From Nitrososphaerota archaeon (GTDB lineage: Archaea; Thermoproteota; EX4484-205; JAAOZP01), in assembly GCA_011605725.1 (NCBI GenBank), contig JAAOZP010000019.1, forward strand, positions 1 through 64,000: 64,000 bases of DNA, in the 5' to 3' direction. Position numbers and translations under genes: made by a program. Shown in pieces: positions 9,487 to 19,464 of the stretch; position 1 is the first letter of the stretch, and every line of letters begins with the position of its first letter. The notes under the pieces were generated by a model. That model did not search any database and was not told the DNA's origin. It saw only the letters and a list, made by a program, of their open reading frames with translations.

Positions 9487-9571
9487 AACACGGTGTGCAG
9501 GTTTTCAACGCAAAACGCTTAGCCCCCGCATGAGGGCAGCGCATCTAGATTAAAAGCCTAGTGGAATATGC

Positions 9572-10483
9572 TTAGGCTTCGAACAGTCCTGTGCTTAAAT
9601 ACTTCTCTCCTCCGTCTGGAAGAACTGCAACTATCGTCCTATCCTTTCCCAGCTCCCTTGCCTTTCTAAGAGCTATAAGCATTATGGCGCCGGAGCTCAT
9701 TCCGATGAGCAGCCCCTCTTTTCTAGCTGCTTCCCTAGCGATTCTAAAAGCCTCCTGCTTCTCCTTCTCATCGATCTCAACAATCTCGTCGAACCATTCT
9801 CTTCTAAAAAGCTGAGTTGGATATGGTTCGCTTGGGTTCCTTATTCCCTGAATACTCACGCCCAGCCTAGGGGTTACTCCAACCATCTTAATACTTGGGT
9901 TGAACTTTTTAACGCGCATCGATATGCCCACCCCGGTTCCCGCCGTCCCTATTCCCACCACAACCATGTCCAGTTTCCCACCAGTCTGCTCCAGGATTTC
10001 TCGGCCAGTCGTCTGGTAGTGCGCCAGAATGTTTGCAGGATCCTTAAACTGGTCTAAGTCAACATACTTGTCAGGATTCTCCCTTAGTATTTTTTGTTTC
10101 AGCTCTATTGCTCCGCCTGTCCCCTTCTCTCCTGGGGAGAGAATGAGCTCGGCACCGTAAGCCCTTATTATCTTCATCCTCTCAACGCTTACTGACTCAG
10201 GCATAACTATTGTAATCCTGTATCCTTTGGCTGCTGCCAGCATAGCCAGAGCTATTCCAGTGTTTCCAGATGTTGCTTCAAGAATAGTCTTGCCTCTACT
10301 AAGCCTTCCCGAAGCCTCTGCATACTCTATAATGTAGAGCGCCATCCTGTCTTTAACGGATCCTCCGATGTTGTACCATTCTAGCTTAGCGTAGAGGGTT
10401 GCGTCCCCGGGCTGAGCAAGCCTGTTTATTTTAACCATGGGAGTCATTCCTATTAGACCGGTGATGTCGCTTGCAACTTTCAT
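9572..10483 (-). CDS. cysK: Cysteine synthase family PLP-dependent enzyme
   Basis: WYNIGGSVKDRMA, EATSGNTGIALAM, GIGTAGTGVG, GMSSGA. Confidence 0.85.
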   Translation of the reverse strand: MKVASDITGLIGMTPMVKINRLAQPGDATLYAKLEWYNIGGSVKDRMALYIIEYAEASGRLSRGKTILEATSGNTGIALAMLAAAKGYRITIVMPESVSVERMKIIRAYGAELILSPGEKGTGGAIELKQKILRENPDKYVDLDQFKDPANILAHYQTTGREILEQTGGKLDMVVVGIGTAGTGVGISMRVKKFNPSIKMVGVTPRLGVSIQGIRNPSEPYPTQLFRREWFDEIVEIDEKEKQEAFRIAREAARKEGLLIGMSSGAIMLIALRKARELGKDRTIVAVLPDGGEKYLSTGLFEA

Positions 10484-10572
10484 TTCCAGGGCGTTTTTAT
10501 AACAGGGTTATATTAAGCTTTCTTAAGCCTCAACAGCGGATTATAAAAGAAAACGAATAGGAATGAACATCT

Positions 10573-11777
10573 CTAATCTACAGTTCCCCAAAGCTTTATC
10601 AACTCCTTGTAGAACTCGCCTGTCGTGGAGAACTCGCCAGCAATAATTTTCTCAACGGCTTCCCTGTTCACCCGTTCGCTTAATTCGCTATACGGCAATC
10701 GAGCAGTGTTCCAAGTGTAGTCGACGTATGTGAAAAAATATATGCTCCAGAATGGTGAGAAATACTCCACCCCGTTTGCTCTCGCAGATTTCGCTAGCAC
10801 AGCTAGAAACTGTTGGTCTAAGGGAGCCCAGAAGCTGAAGGCGTCTAGGCGAAACACTTCTTCAGCGGCAGCGATGTTCGGCACAGGCCTGTCAACCTTG
10901 TAGAGCCAAGCCTCATTCACAACAATGTTCTTGCCGTGGCGCCTCGCTGTTTCAGATATGGCGTCTATGTTGTAAAGTAGTCTTCCGAAAACAGGATACA
11001 CGTGTATAGTGATGAAATCTAGGCTGGTTTCGCTGCAGAAATACTCGACATACTTCAAATCCCCCCAGTTGCCTATTCCTGCGCCAATCTCAGTATCGCC
11101 TTTTTCAAGGCCGTTTAAAACATGGTTTATAAGCTCCGTGTATTTCTCAGGATTGTTCAGCTCGCTTAACCCCAGTAAACTGGCTTCAGTATCTGGCTCT
11201 GCATCGATCGTAAGATAATCCGGTTTCAAGTCCCTAATAATGTTGAGAACCATCTGTCTTTTTTCAACCTTATACTTTTCGAAAGTAAGCCCAGAGTAGT
11301 TTAAACTTAACTTTGAAAAAGCAGTTCCGGAGAAAACGACGCCAACCTCCACATCCAGCTTCATTCCTCTAGCCCTAACTTCCCCAGCAACCTTCCTGTA
11401 GAACTCGACGTACTCCTGATAGGGATCAAAGCTGCTTAAGTATAACGGGTAGTCTATGGATACTGTTACTCCTTTGACGCCGAGTTCTTTAAGACGGTCA
11501 AGATATATTTTCACTCCTTCGACAGCGCTCGGCTTAAGAAGGTCTAGTCCACGGTAGCGTTCGCCGGCAGCAGTTCAGCGCCGAATAATACTCGACGCGT
11601 CTCACTGATATTTTTAGAGCTCAAGTATTTTTCGTAATCATCTAGGCTGGACTTAAGACTTGAATACAGCGAACGGTATTCGCGTGGCACATTCACGCTA
11701 ACAATCCTTATGATCAGAAGTGTTGCGAGAAACAATGCGAAAGCCGTTGAGAGGAAGATGATCAGGGAGCGTTTCAC
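10573..11777 (-). pseudogene. Secreted TIM-barrel glycosidase-like protein interrupted by one frameshift
   Basis: Signal-anchor ORF 11777-11544 (...LFGAELLPANATVD*) and ORF 11514-10573; the frame of the second extends upstream as YRGLDLLKPSAVEGVKIYLDRLKELG, so they form one gene with a ~1-nt shift near 11535-11550. Confidence 0.6.
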
Positions 11778-11798
11778 GGTTCATCCTGCTTAAAACAA

Positions 11799-13961
11799 TC
11801 ATATAAGGTTTTTAAACAGGCTTCTGTTTCTCGTTAAGCGTGCTGTGAAGCCTAGCTTGAAAGCTGGGGATTCTGGTTTTAAGCTGAAATCATACTTGTC
11901 GGGCGCGTTGAACAATGGGTCTGCAATGAGAGAATTCCTATCCATTCCCCGCTTCCGCCATTCCTCCCATGAGAATTCTCCGAAAAGGATTTCTCCATCT
12001 CCCTCCTTCCAATACAGGTTATGGTCGAAGACAAACCCAAGATCACCTATTCTACCCGTTAGCAAGCTTCCTTCCCGCCAGTAGACGATGTTACGTTCGA
12101 AAACGAAGCTGACATGCTGCTCTGGACGCGTACGCTGTATCTGCGCTTCCCGTCCGAAAGCAAAAATATTGTTACGGATAATGTTTTCCCTACCGTAGTG
12201 CTGGTGAAAGCCTCCGTGGGAAGTGTTGTAAACAATGTTTTCCTCAGCAATAATGTTGGTGCTTCCCTCGTCGAAATAAATCCCCCAGCCACCGTAGCGG
12301 AGGCCTGCGACGTCGTGGATCAGATTTAGCCTGACGACTGTTCCCGGTTGAACCCCCAGCGTGTAAACCCCGCCCATGTCGCTTAAAATCGGACCCTCCC
12401 CGTTTGATAGGACACCGATATGGTGAATATGGTTCGACTCCACGATGTTCCCTTTCGCAAGTGATCTCCCGTATCCCCATGTCCAGCCGATTGAAACACC
12501 AGTGTAGTAGAAATCGTGAATATGATTACGAGTGACACGGTTGTTGTAGCTCTGGCCAATAAGTATTGCGACAGCGCTGTGGAAGAAACGTCCCCCCTCG
12601 TATATGTGGCAACCAGTAACCTCATTGCCGTAGGTCTGCTCGTTTTCAGCTTCACGTATCAGGGTTTCCCCTATTTTAACGCCTCCAGCCCCCAGGTCGA
12701 AAAACCTGCATCCGGCTACACGGTTGTTTTGACACCCGCGTGCCAGTTCTAAAGCATAGTTTCCAAGATGGGTGAATGTGCAGTCTTCGAATATACAGTT
12801 TCGAACACCGTCTCCGTGAATAGAGCCGGGGACGCCGATGGCTGCCTGCGGGAACCCTCCGATACTCGGCTTTCCAGAGTCCGGGTTCTCCTTGAAGAAC
12901 CATTCAGCATGTGCAAAAGCTAGACCTTGAAAAAACAGGTTTTCAACAAAAAGGTCTTCCTCAGGCTTGCCTTCAAACCGGATGAGTTCACTAAGCACTG
13001 GAGCTACAGCCTCAACTTTAGAAGGCTCTTCGCCGGGTAAAGGAATATAGTAGAGCATTGAACTATTACGGTCTAGAAACCATTCTCCCGGGGAATCCAG
13101 CAGCTCGTAAACATGCTCCACGTAATAAAGGTCTCCGGGTTCCAGCCGGAAAACGCTTCTTCTACTCGAACACACCGTATGCTCCTCTTCTTCCACACGG
13201 GTTATTGGCAGGCGTGATTCAACCCAGCGGTTCATAACCACGATCTCTCCCTCGTCCACCGTGCTCCAAGCCTTCAAGTCTCCCTCGAAGAACCTGAAGC
13301 AGTTTTGGCCTTCATTCCACTTCGTCTCAGGAGTCACGTCTGGGACGCCTGCGATTTTAAAGTAGCCCTTGTTAGGGCTGCGGGCACGAGTGCAACGGTG
13401 CCCGTTTACCCAGAGATTTCTGAAAAACCATTTTCCCCCTGATGTTTCAGGAATCTCAGCCACCCATAGTTTTCTCCCATTCACAACTGTTTGCTTCCAG
13501 CCCGTTAACAGTCTCCCACCGCTGACAACTGGTTTCTCACCAGGGTATGCTGCGAAGCATACTGGATGATTCAGGGTTCCAGAATCCTCCGGTTTGAAGA
13601 TTAATGGCTCGTTTAAAAAGTAGGTGCCGCCGCGGATTAGAACAGTAACAGGCTGTTTAAGCGTTCCATCCTGCTGACGCTTCAGCTCTCGAACTACTTC
13701 TAAGGCGTGGCGAAGCGTGGCAAGAGGCCCGTCTGTTTTAAACCGGTTTGGCGTAGGCGTTCTTCCCGACCAGGAATCACTACCGTCAGGAGCAACATAG
13801 AGAAAGACAGCGTCTCCACTATTTTTCATCCTGAGTGGAAGAGTGTTTTTACTGTTTAAAAATGTGACATACTGGTCAAGCAGGCTTCTAAGCTGGAAAT
13901 CGTGAAGAATATTTGAACCGTGAATACTGCTCTCACGGATGCGGCGCCGGGCGTTCGACAC
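11799..13961 (-). CDS. Right-handed parallel beta-helix protein (pectate-lyase-like fold, GH110-like possible)
   Basis: LYVAPDGSDSWSGRTP...GPLATLRHALEVVREL...VLIRGGTYFLNEPLIF plus repeated NRVTRNHIHD-type coils. Confidence 0.7.
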   Translation of the reverse strand: MSNARRRIRESSIHGSNILHDFQLRSLLDQYVTFLNSKNTLPLRMKNSGDAVFLYVAPDGSDSWSGRTPTPNRFKTDGPLATLRHALEVVRELKRQQDGTLKQPVTVLIRGGTYFLNEPLIFKPEDSGTLNHPVCFAAYPGEKPVVSGGRLLTGWKQTVVNGRKLWVAEIPETSGGKWFFRNLWVNGHRCTRARSPNKGYFKIAGVPDVTPETKWNEGQNCFRFFEGDLKAWSTVDEGEIVVMNRWVESRLPITRVEEEEHTVCSSRRSVFRLEPGDLYYVEHVYELLDSPGEWFLDRNSSMLYYIPLPGEEPSKVEAVAPVLSELIRFEGKPEEDLFVENLFFQGLAFAHAEWFFKENPDSGKPSIGGFPQAAIGVPGSIHGDGVRNCIFEDCTFTHLGNYALELARGCQNNRVAGCRFFDLGAGGVKIGETLIREAENEQTYGNEVTGCHIYEGGRFFHSAVAILIGQSYNNRVTRNHIHDFYYTGVSIGWTWGYGRSLAKGNIVESNHIHHIGVLSNGEGPILSDMGGVYTLGVQPGTVVRLNLIHDVAGLRYGGWGIYFDEGSTNIIAEENIVYNTSHGGFHQHYGRENIIRNNIFAFGREAQIQRTRPEQHVSFVFERNIVYWREGSLLTGRIGDLGFVFDHNLYWKEGDGEILFGEFSWEEWRKRGMDRNSLIADPLFNAPDKYDFSLKPESPAFKLGFTARLTRNRSLFKNLI

Positions 13962-14010
13962 GCGTGTTTTTAATGAAAACTTTCCTCACACGCTTATTGT
14001 CCTAGGCTTT

Positions 14011-14505
14011 TTAACATAACTCTGTCGGAACCTTTCTGTCTGCAACTGTTTCAAGATACAGCTGGAGGAATCTGGGTATTGTTCTGCCAGTAAACTCCAG
14101 CGACGGTTCCCCGAGAACTATGCCTCGACAATTTTTCTCAAGATACACGTGAAAAGCCTCGCCGCCGTATTTGAAAAACGAGAGTTCATCGTAGCCGTAT
14201 TTCGCCGTCCTTGAAATCCTGAACGGGAATATCCTGCAAGCATACGGTTTCTCATTATGGATCCTGCAGACGAAGAGTTTCCCCTTCTTCCTCAGGAAGA
14301 AGCAGTTGCCGTTGGGAAGGATTCTCAGGTAAAACTCTTTCTCACCTGGTTCGACTGACCTAGGCCCGTACTTAGGCTCTATCCTGGCGTACTCTTTGAA
14401 AAGGAGTGGAACCCTATGGTTTATACAGCATTTTCCGCATAAGACACACTTCCAGTTTTCGACAAGCCTCCAAGGTACGAGGCTTTCACCCTGCGCGTTG
14501 AACAA
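14011..14505 (-). CDS. YkgJ-family cysteine cluster protein
   Basis: WKCVLCGKCCINH...CFFLRKKGKLFVCRIHNEKPYACRIFPFR. Confidence 0.8.
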   Translation of the reverse strand: MFNAQGESLVPWRLVENWKCVLCGKCCINHRVPLLFKEYARIEPKYGPRSVEPGEKEFYLRILPNGNCFFLRKKGKLFVCRIHNEKPYACRIFPFRISRTAKYGYDELSFFKYGGEAFHVYLEKNCRGIVLGEPSLEFTGRTIPRFLQLYLETVADRKVPTELC

Positions 14506-14622
14506 GCCTTGTTTTTTCCACTCTTGTTTCCAGGCTAAAAGTTTTCGCTTTTAAAGCGCGTTGGAAAACGTTCCCAACTGCTTTAGAACAAGCCTTTTAA
14601 GACCCGGGTGCGTGCTAAACCT

Positions 14623-14826
14623 ATGCCTATTGTCCACGTGTACGTCTGGACTGGTTTCTCAAACGAGGCTAAGAAGAAAATAGTATCAGGAATAACCAGG
14701 GTCTTCGCTGAAAGCGGTGTCCCCCCGGAGGCTGTTGAAATAATAATTCACGAGATTCCTAAGGAAAACTGGGGAGTCGGCGGGGAGCAGGCGAGTGAGA
14801 AGCTCAGCCACGTAAAACCGCCGTGA
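14623..14826 (+). CDS. 4-oxalocrotonate tautomerase-like enzyme
   Basis: MPIVHVYVWTGFSNEAKKKIVSGITRVFAESGVPPEAVEIIIHEIPKENWGVGG; start moved to the Met preceding catalytic Pro1. Confidence 0.8.
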   Translation: MPIVHVYVWTGFSNEAKKKIVSGITRVFAESGVPPEAVEIIIHEIPKENWGVGGEQASEKLSHVKPP

Positions 14827-14947
14827 GCCTCCTCTAGAAGAACAGTCTGGCTCGTGCGCCGGGCTTAGAACATGCTTACCCACTGGTAATGTTGGAAACA
14901 GGTGAAGGCTATTAATCTTCGATGAAGGAGGAAGCGTTTTAAGCGGG

Positions 14948-15961
14948 GTGATGCGCTCAGGGGCTGCTAACACGGGTTGCGATTCTGTGTTTAAAGTATT
15001 GCATGTTTCAAAAGCAGGGTGGAAACAGGGAATTATATTGCTATACATTATGACCAGTATAAACTATTTTTTTTCTCGCGTTGAATCAAGATTTATAAAA
15101 GTCGCGCGTGAGCCTAGTTTAAAAATGGCTGGAAAACACGTCGGCCCCCTGGTACTGTCAGTAAGCGGGGCAATACTGATTCTTACGAGCGTTCTTATCC
15201 TTGCCTTCAGCAGTCACTACCTGTCTCTTCAACCGGTTCTCTATCTTGCCACACTTATTCTCGCAGCAATCATTCTGGCGGGAGCACTGTTAACCAGCCG
15301 TGACAACGAGAAGAAGACTGCAGTGGGTTCAGCGATAGTTCTAGGTTTCTCAACGATTGTCTTCTGCTTCTCCCTACTGCCTGTTTTCCTAGTGTACGCT
15401 GGAAGATTCATACCTATGCCGCGCAGCCTTGGCGTGTCGAGCCTAGTAGATTTCCTAGGGGGCTTTATACCGTCCGCCATAGGTATGGCTGGTTTTATAC
15501 TCTGCGTTGCCGGAGGCATACTTGGATTAAGGAGGAAGACCTTACTCTCCCCATCCTCCCCACCTGGAGCACAGGTTAGCGAAGCCGAGGAATCGACGAT
15601 CTGCCCGGAGTGCGGAGCAGTGAACAGTGCGGGCTACAAGTTCTGCTTCAAATGCGGAGCCAGGCTGAAACCCGTGCAACCGAGGAAGACCGGGGAGGCA
15701 GCGACGGTTGTTTGCCCCGTATGCGGTAAAACATTATCCGGAGGCTCCAGGTTCTGCAGCCAGTGTGGCGCACCACTCTCCGAGGAGATGCAGCTTCCTC
15801 CCCCGCCTCCAGACATAGAGAGCAGGCTTGAAAAACTGGAGGAAAGGGTTGAAAGGCTGGAGAAAAACCTTGGGAAGGCTGAGCAAACCGGAGGAGGGGA
15901 GGAACGCCGTGAGGAGGGCGAAGCCGGTGAAAGCATATTTGAGGACTATACTCCTGAATAG
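14948..15961 (+). CDS. Membrane protein with two zinc ribbons and C-terminal coiled coil (start uncertain)
   Basis: Four TM segments; CPECGAVNSAGYKFCFKCGA and CPVCGKTLSGGSRFCSQCGA; ESRLEKLEERVERLEKNL; ATG at ~15126 also plausible. Confidence 0.65.
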   Translation: MMRSGAANTGCDSVFKVLHVSKAGWKQGIILLYIMTSINYFFSRVESRFIKVAREPSLKMAGKHVGPLVLSVSGAILILTSVLILAFSSHYLSLQPVLYLATLILAAIILAGALLTSRDNEKKTAVGSAIVLGFSTIVFCFSLLPVFLVYAGRFIPMPRSLGVSSLVDFLGGFIPSAIGMAGFILCVAGGILGLRRKTLLSPSSPPGAQVSEAEESTICPECGAVNSAGYKFCFKCGARLKPVQPRKTGEAATVVCPVCGKTLSGGSRFCSQCGAPLSEEMQLPPPPPDIESRLEKLEERVERLEKNLGKAEQTGGGEERREEGEAGESIFEDYTPE

Positions 15962-16011
15962 CATCTCTAATTCCCCGTTAAAAAGGATATGGTTGCTTGC
16001 TGAGGGCAGGC

Positions 16012-17394
16012 TTACGCTTTAATCCTCTCCGAGATCACGTGTCCAACGTAGAGGCCTGAGGCAGCTGCTTGAGACAGCCCCCTTGTGATGCCTGCACCGT
16101 CTCCAGCTGCAAACAGGTTTTTAACAGGGGTCTCGCCATGCTCGTTGACCTCGACTCTCGACGAGTAGAACTTGGCTTCGACACCGTAGAGAAGAGTGTC
16201 ATGCTTCGAGAAGATTCCTGGGATTAGACGGTCCATAGCCCTGAGCATTTCAACAATGTTTGAAAGAATCCTGTAGGGCAGGATGAAACTGAGGTCTCCC
16301 GGGGTCGCGTCGGGCAGCGTTGGGGTTATCAGGCTCCTGCTTAGACGCTCATGCGTAGACCTTCTTCCCTGAAGAAGGTCGCCTAGTCTTTGAACAACAA
16401 CCCCGTTTGAAATAAGGTTTGCAAGCTTAGCTATTGACATACCGTATTCAATCGGCTCTTTAAAGGGTTCTGTGAAATCGGTTGAAACAAGAATCGCGAA
16501 ATTAGTGTTGTCAGTCCTGTAACTGTTGTAGCTGTGACCGTTCACAGTTACGATTCCCTCGTAGAACTCCGTTAAAACCTCCCCATGCGGGTTAACGCAG
16601 AAAGTCCTCACGTTGTCGTCAAACCTTTTTGAAACATATTTCAGCTTCGGCTCATACAGGTCGCGAGTAATATCGTCCATTGTCTCCGCCGGAACCTCAA
16701 CTCTGACACCGAGGTCCACAGGGTTACGTTTCATAGGGATATTGAGCTTCGTAAACTCTTTTCTTAACCATCCTGCTCCAGACCTGCCTGGGGCGACTAC
16801 GATGAACCGGCCAAAAATGTTCTCGCCATCCTTAGTCTTAACGCCTTTAGCAACCCCGTTTTCAACGATGAAGCTTTCAACCTCAGTCATAACCTTTACT
16901 TCAACACTCTTCTCAATATCCTTCTTCATTCGGCTCAATATTTTAAACGAGAGGTCTGACCCCATGTGTCTAACAGGGTTCCTCTGAAGCTTCAAGCCTG
17001 CTAGGCTAGCTTTTCTCCTCCATTCTTCGAAAGAATCCTCGTCTTCACCGTAAACCTTCTCCGGCGCCCCATACCTTAGGAAAATATCGTCAACCTTCTT
17101 TATGTATTGACGGGTCTTCTCTGAAGACAGGACTTGCGGAAGCCAGCCTCCAACCTCAGGGTCGAGAGTTATCTTCCCGTCTGAAAAAGCTCCTGCACCG
17201 CCCCAGCCGCTGTAAACATTGCAGACCCCGCATCTTACACAGAGCTTGCTGAGTCTTCTTGCCGGACACGTTCTATCGCTAATGTCACGTCCTTTTTCAA
17301 GGATCAGGATAGATGCGTCTGGAAGTTTCTCAAGAATGCTTAACGTGCAAAATATTCCGGCCGGACCTCCTCCCACTATTATCACGTCATGCAA
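16012..17394 (-). CDS. FAD-dependent dehydrogenase / NAD(P)-FAD oxidoreductase
   Basis: VIIVGGGPAGIFCTL N-terminal Rossmann motif; ...LFAAGDGAGITRGLSQAAASGLYVG C-terminal FAD motif. Confidence 0.85.
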   Translation of the reverse strand: MHDVIIVGGGPAGIFCTLSILEKLPDASILILEKGRDISDRTCPARRLSKLCVRCGVCNVYSGWGGAGAFSDGKITLDPEVGGWLPQVLSSEKTRQYIKKVDDIFLRYGAPEKVYGEDEDSFEEWRRKASLAGLKLQRNPVRHMGSDLSFKILSRMKKDIEKSVEVKVMTEVESFIVENGVAKGVKTKDGENIFGRFIVVAPGRSGAGWLRKEFTKLNIPMKRNPVDLGVRVEVPAETMDDITRDLYEPKLKYVSKRFDDNVRTFCVNPHGEVLTEFYEGIVTVNGHSYNSYRTDNTNFAILVSTDFTEPFKEPIEYGMSIAKLANLISNGVVVQRLGDLLQGRRSTHERLSRSLITPTLPDATPGDLSFILPYRILSNIVEMLRAMDRLIPGIFSKHDTLLYGVEAKFYSSRVEVNEHGETPVKNLFAAGDGAGITRGLSQAAASGLYVGHVISERIKA

Positions 17395-17464
17395 TACTTG
17401 CTTCCTTTTCCAAACCCTCTTAAACTGATACTTTTAAGTTTACCGTTTACGTGAAGCATCAGCC

Positions 17465-18370
17465 TTGAGGAGAATAGGGATAATAGGCTCCGGGAAAGTC
17501 GGGTGCTCAGCAGCCTCGTTCCTACTGGCTGAGGCTGATGAAATACTGCTTTACGACATAGTGCCAAGGCTTCCAGTCGGAGAAGCCCTTGACCTGCAGA
17601 ACGCGGCTGAAGCCCTTGGTTTAAACGTTCAGGTTAAGGGGACTAGCGACCTCTCGCTGCTTCACGGTCTAGACGTCGTTATAGTGACGGCGGGGTTTGG
17701 AAGAACCCCGGGAATGAGCAGGATGGATCTTTTGAACAGGAACCTGCCGATAATAGAGGGCATAGCTAGGGAATACGCCGGCGGAGAAGACGGTGGAACA
17801 GTCTTCATAATAGTTACTAACCCTGTTGACGTTTTAACCTATGTTTTCTGGAGGAGAACCGGTGTTGAGAGGCATAGGGTGGCGGGCTTAAGCGGCGTCC
17901 TTGATTCAAGCCGTTTAAAAACGATAATGAGGAGTAGGGGGATTAGGGTGAGCGGCCTCAGCTCGTTCGTCCTCGGGGAGCATGGTGAGAACATGGTGAT
18001 CCTTAGGGACAGGATGCGCAGGGAATACGGGTTGAGCGACGCGGAGCTGGACACGGTTCAAAGCGAGACTGTTAAGGCAGCAGCCGAGATAATAAGCATG
18101 AAGGGAGCCACTGTTCACGGGCCTGGCGCGTCAATAGCCAGAATGGTTAAGGCAGTGTTGTCCGACAGCAGGGAGGTCCTGCCTGCTTCAGCCGTTTTAA
18201 ACGGCGAGTACGGGATTAGGAACGTCTGCCTAGGCGTCCCTGTTGAAGCTGGAAGGAACGGTTTTAGAATCGTTCAGGAGAAGCTCAGCGAGAACGAGGA
18301 ATCCATGCTGAGGAAGGCTGCGGAAAACGTTTCGAAGGTTTTGGGGCAAATAGGGTATGGGGCTGGTTGA
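17465..18370 (+). CDS. mdh: Malate dehydrogenase (lactate/malate dehydrogenase family)
   Basis: IGIIGSGKVGCSAA, IVTNPVDVLTY, VLGEHGENMV. Confidence 0.85.
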   Translation: MRRIGIIGSGKVGCSAASFLLAEADEILLYDIVPRLPVGEALDLQNAAEALGLNVQVKGTSDLSLLHGLDVVIVTAGFGRTPGMSRMDLLNRNLPIIEGIAREYAGGEDGGTVFIIVTNPVDVLTYVFWRRTGVERHRVAGLSGVLDSSRLKTIMRSRGIRVSGLSSFVLGEHGENMVILRDRMRREYGLSDAELDTVQSETVKAAAEIISMKGATVHGPGASIARMVKAVLSDSREVLPASAVLNGEYGIRNVCLGVPVEAGRNGFRIVQEKLSENEESMLRKAAENVSKVLGQIGYGAG

Positions 18371-18559
18371 ACCGGAGAATGTTTTAAGCCTTGAAAAACA
18401 GGATGGGAGACCTGGGAAAAGACTGGAGTAGCACGCCGCACCGTTTTTGCTTCAAGCGATAAGCCACGTATTCTCTCAAGTAAGCCAGTATGGGGTTGCT
18501 GGAGGACCCGCCTATGCCAGTAACCCTGTCTTTTTAAGCTGCCGATCATGAGTAGCGAT

Positions 18560-19294
18560 TCAAAAGTTTATGTAGTGATGCCGCTGCTGGTTTTCCCAAT
18601 ACTGCTGCGCTATTTCAAAGAAGTTTTCAAGAATCCTCCTCCCGTCAGGATACTCATCGTTGAAGATTTGCGGGTGAAACTGAACCCCGTAGAGTGGGCG
18701 CATCCTGTGCTTCATAGCCTGAATACGGCATTCGTCCGTGGAGGCTAGGAGGTCGAAGCCATGGGGAAGCTCCTTAACCTCACAGTAATGGTTCTCGTCA
18801 ACATAAATAATGTCTCCAAGCCTGTTGAAAAGAGGGTCTTTCTTAACAATTCTAACCGGCAGGAAGCCTTTCTCAACGAAATACCCTTCAAGATGCGTGC
18901 CCACGTTCTCATCCTTCTCACCCGGTTTAAGGCGGCGAATAGGTGAACAACCCAGTTCGCGACGCGGATGCCAGTATGCCATTCCAATCACCTGATGCCC
19001 GCCGCATATTCCTAGAATAGGGACTTCAGCCTCCCTAATTATTTCAAACTCACCCGTCCAATCGTTCTTCACAAACTGCTCCCACGGGGTTCCGCTGCCG
19101 CTTAGAATAACCGCCAACGGCTCCAGCTTCTGAACCTCTTTCAGCGAACACCTGCTGTAGTGCCTCACGACACAGGGACCCGTGTATACACGTTGAATCT
19201 CTCTACGCATGTTTTCGTAACGTTTCTCCGCCTCCACGCTGTCAGGATCAATATCGCTGTTGTCAATATAGTAGACAAGGCTATGTTCACTCAT
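18560..19294 (-). CDS. Class I glutamine amidotransferase (GuaA-A-like)
   Basis: VPILGICGGHQVIGMA, PLYGVQFHPQ. Confidence 0.75.
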   Translation of the reverse strand: MSEHSLVYYIDNSDIDPDSVEAEKRYENMRREIQRVYTGPCVVRHYSRCSLKEVQKLEPLAVILSGSGTPWEQFVKNDWTGEFEIIREAEVPILGICGGHQVIGMAYWHPRRELGCSPIRRLKPGEKDENVGTHLEGYFVEKGFLPVRIVKKDPLFNRLGDIIYVDENHYCEVKELPHGFDLLASTDECRIQAMKHRMRPLYGVQFHPQIFNDEYPDGRRILENFFEIAQQYWENQQRHHYINF

Positions 19295-19464
19295 CCTTAA
19301 TCAGCAGCCCTCTGTGGAAAACTGAAACCCGTATAATAATAAACATTATTTTTGCCTAAGGATTAAAAAGATAGGCCGGTGGCCCGTAAATTGCTGCTCA
19401 CCAGGGCCTTACGCATCCCGCCGGAAAATGTCTGCTTAAATCCTGGAAAGTATGAGAAATAATC

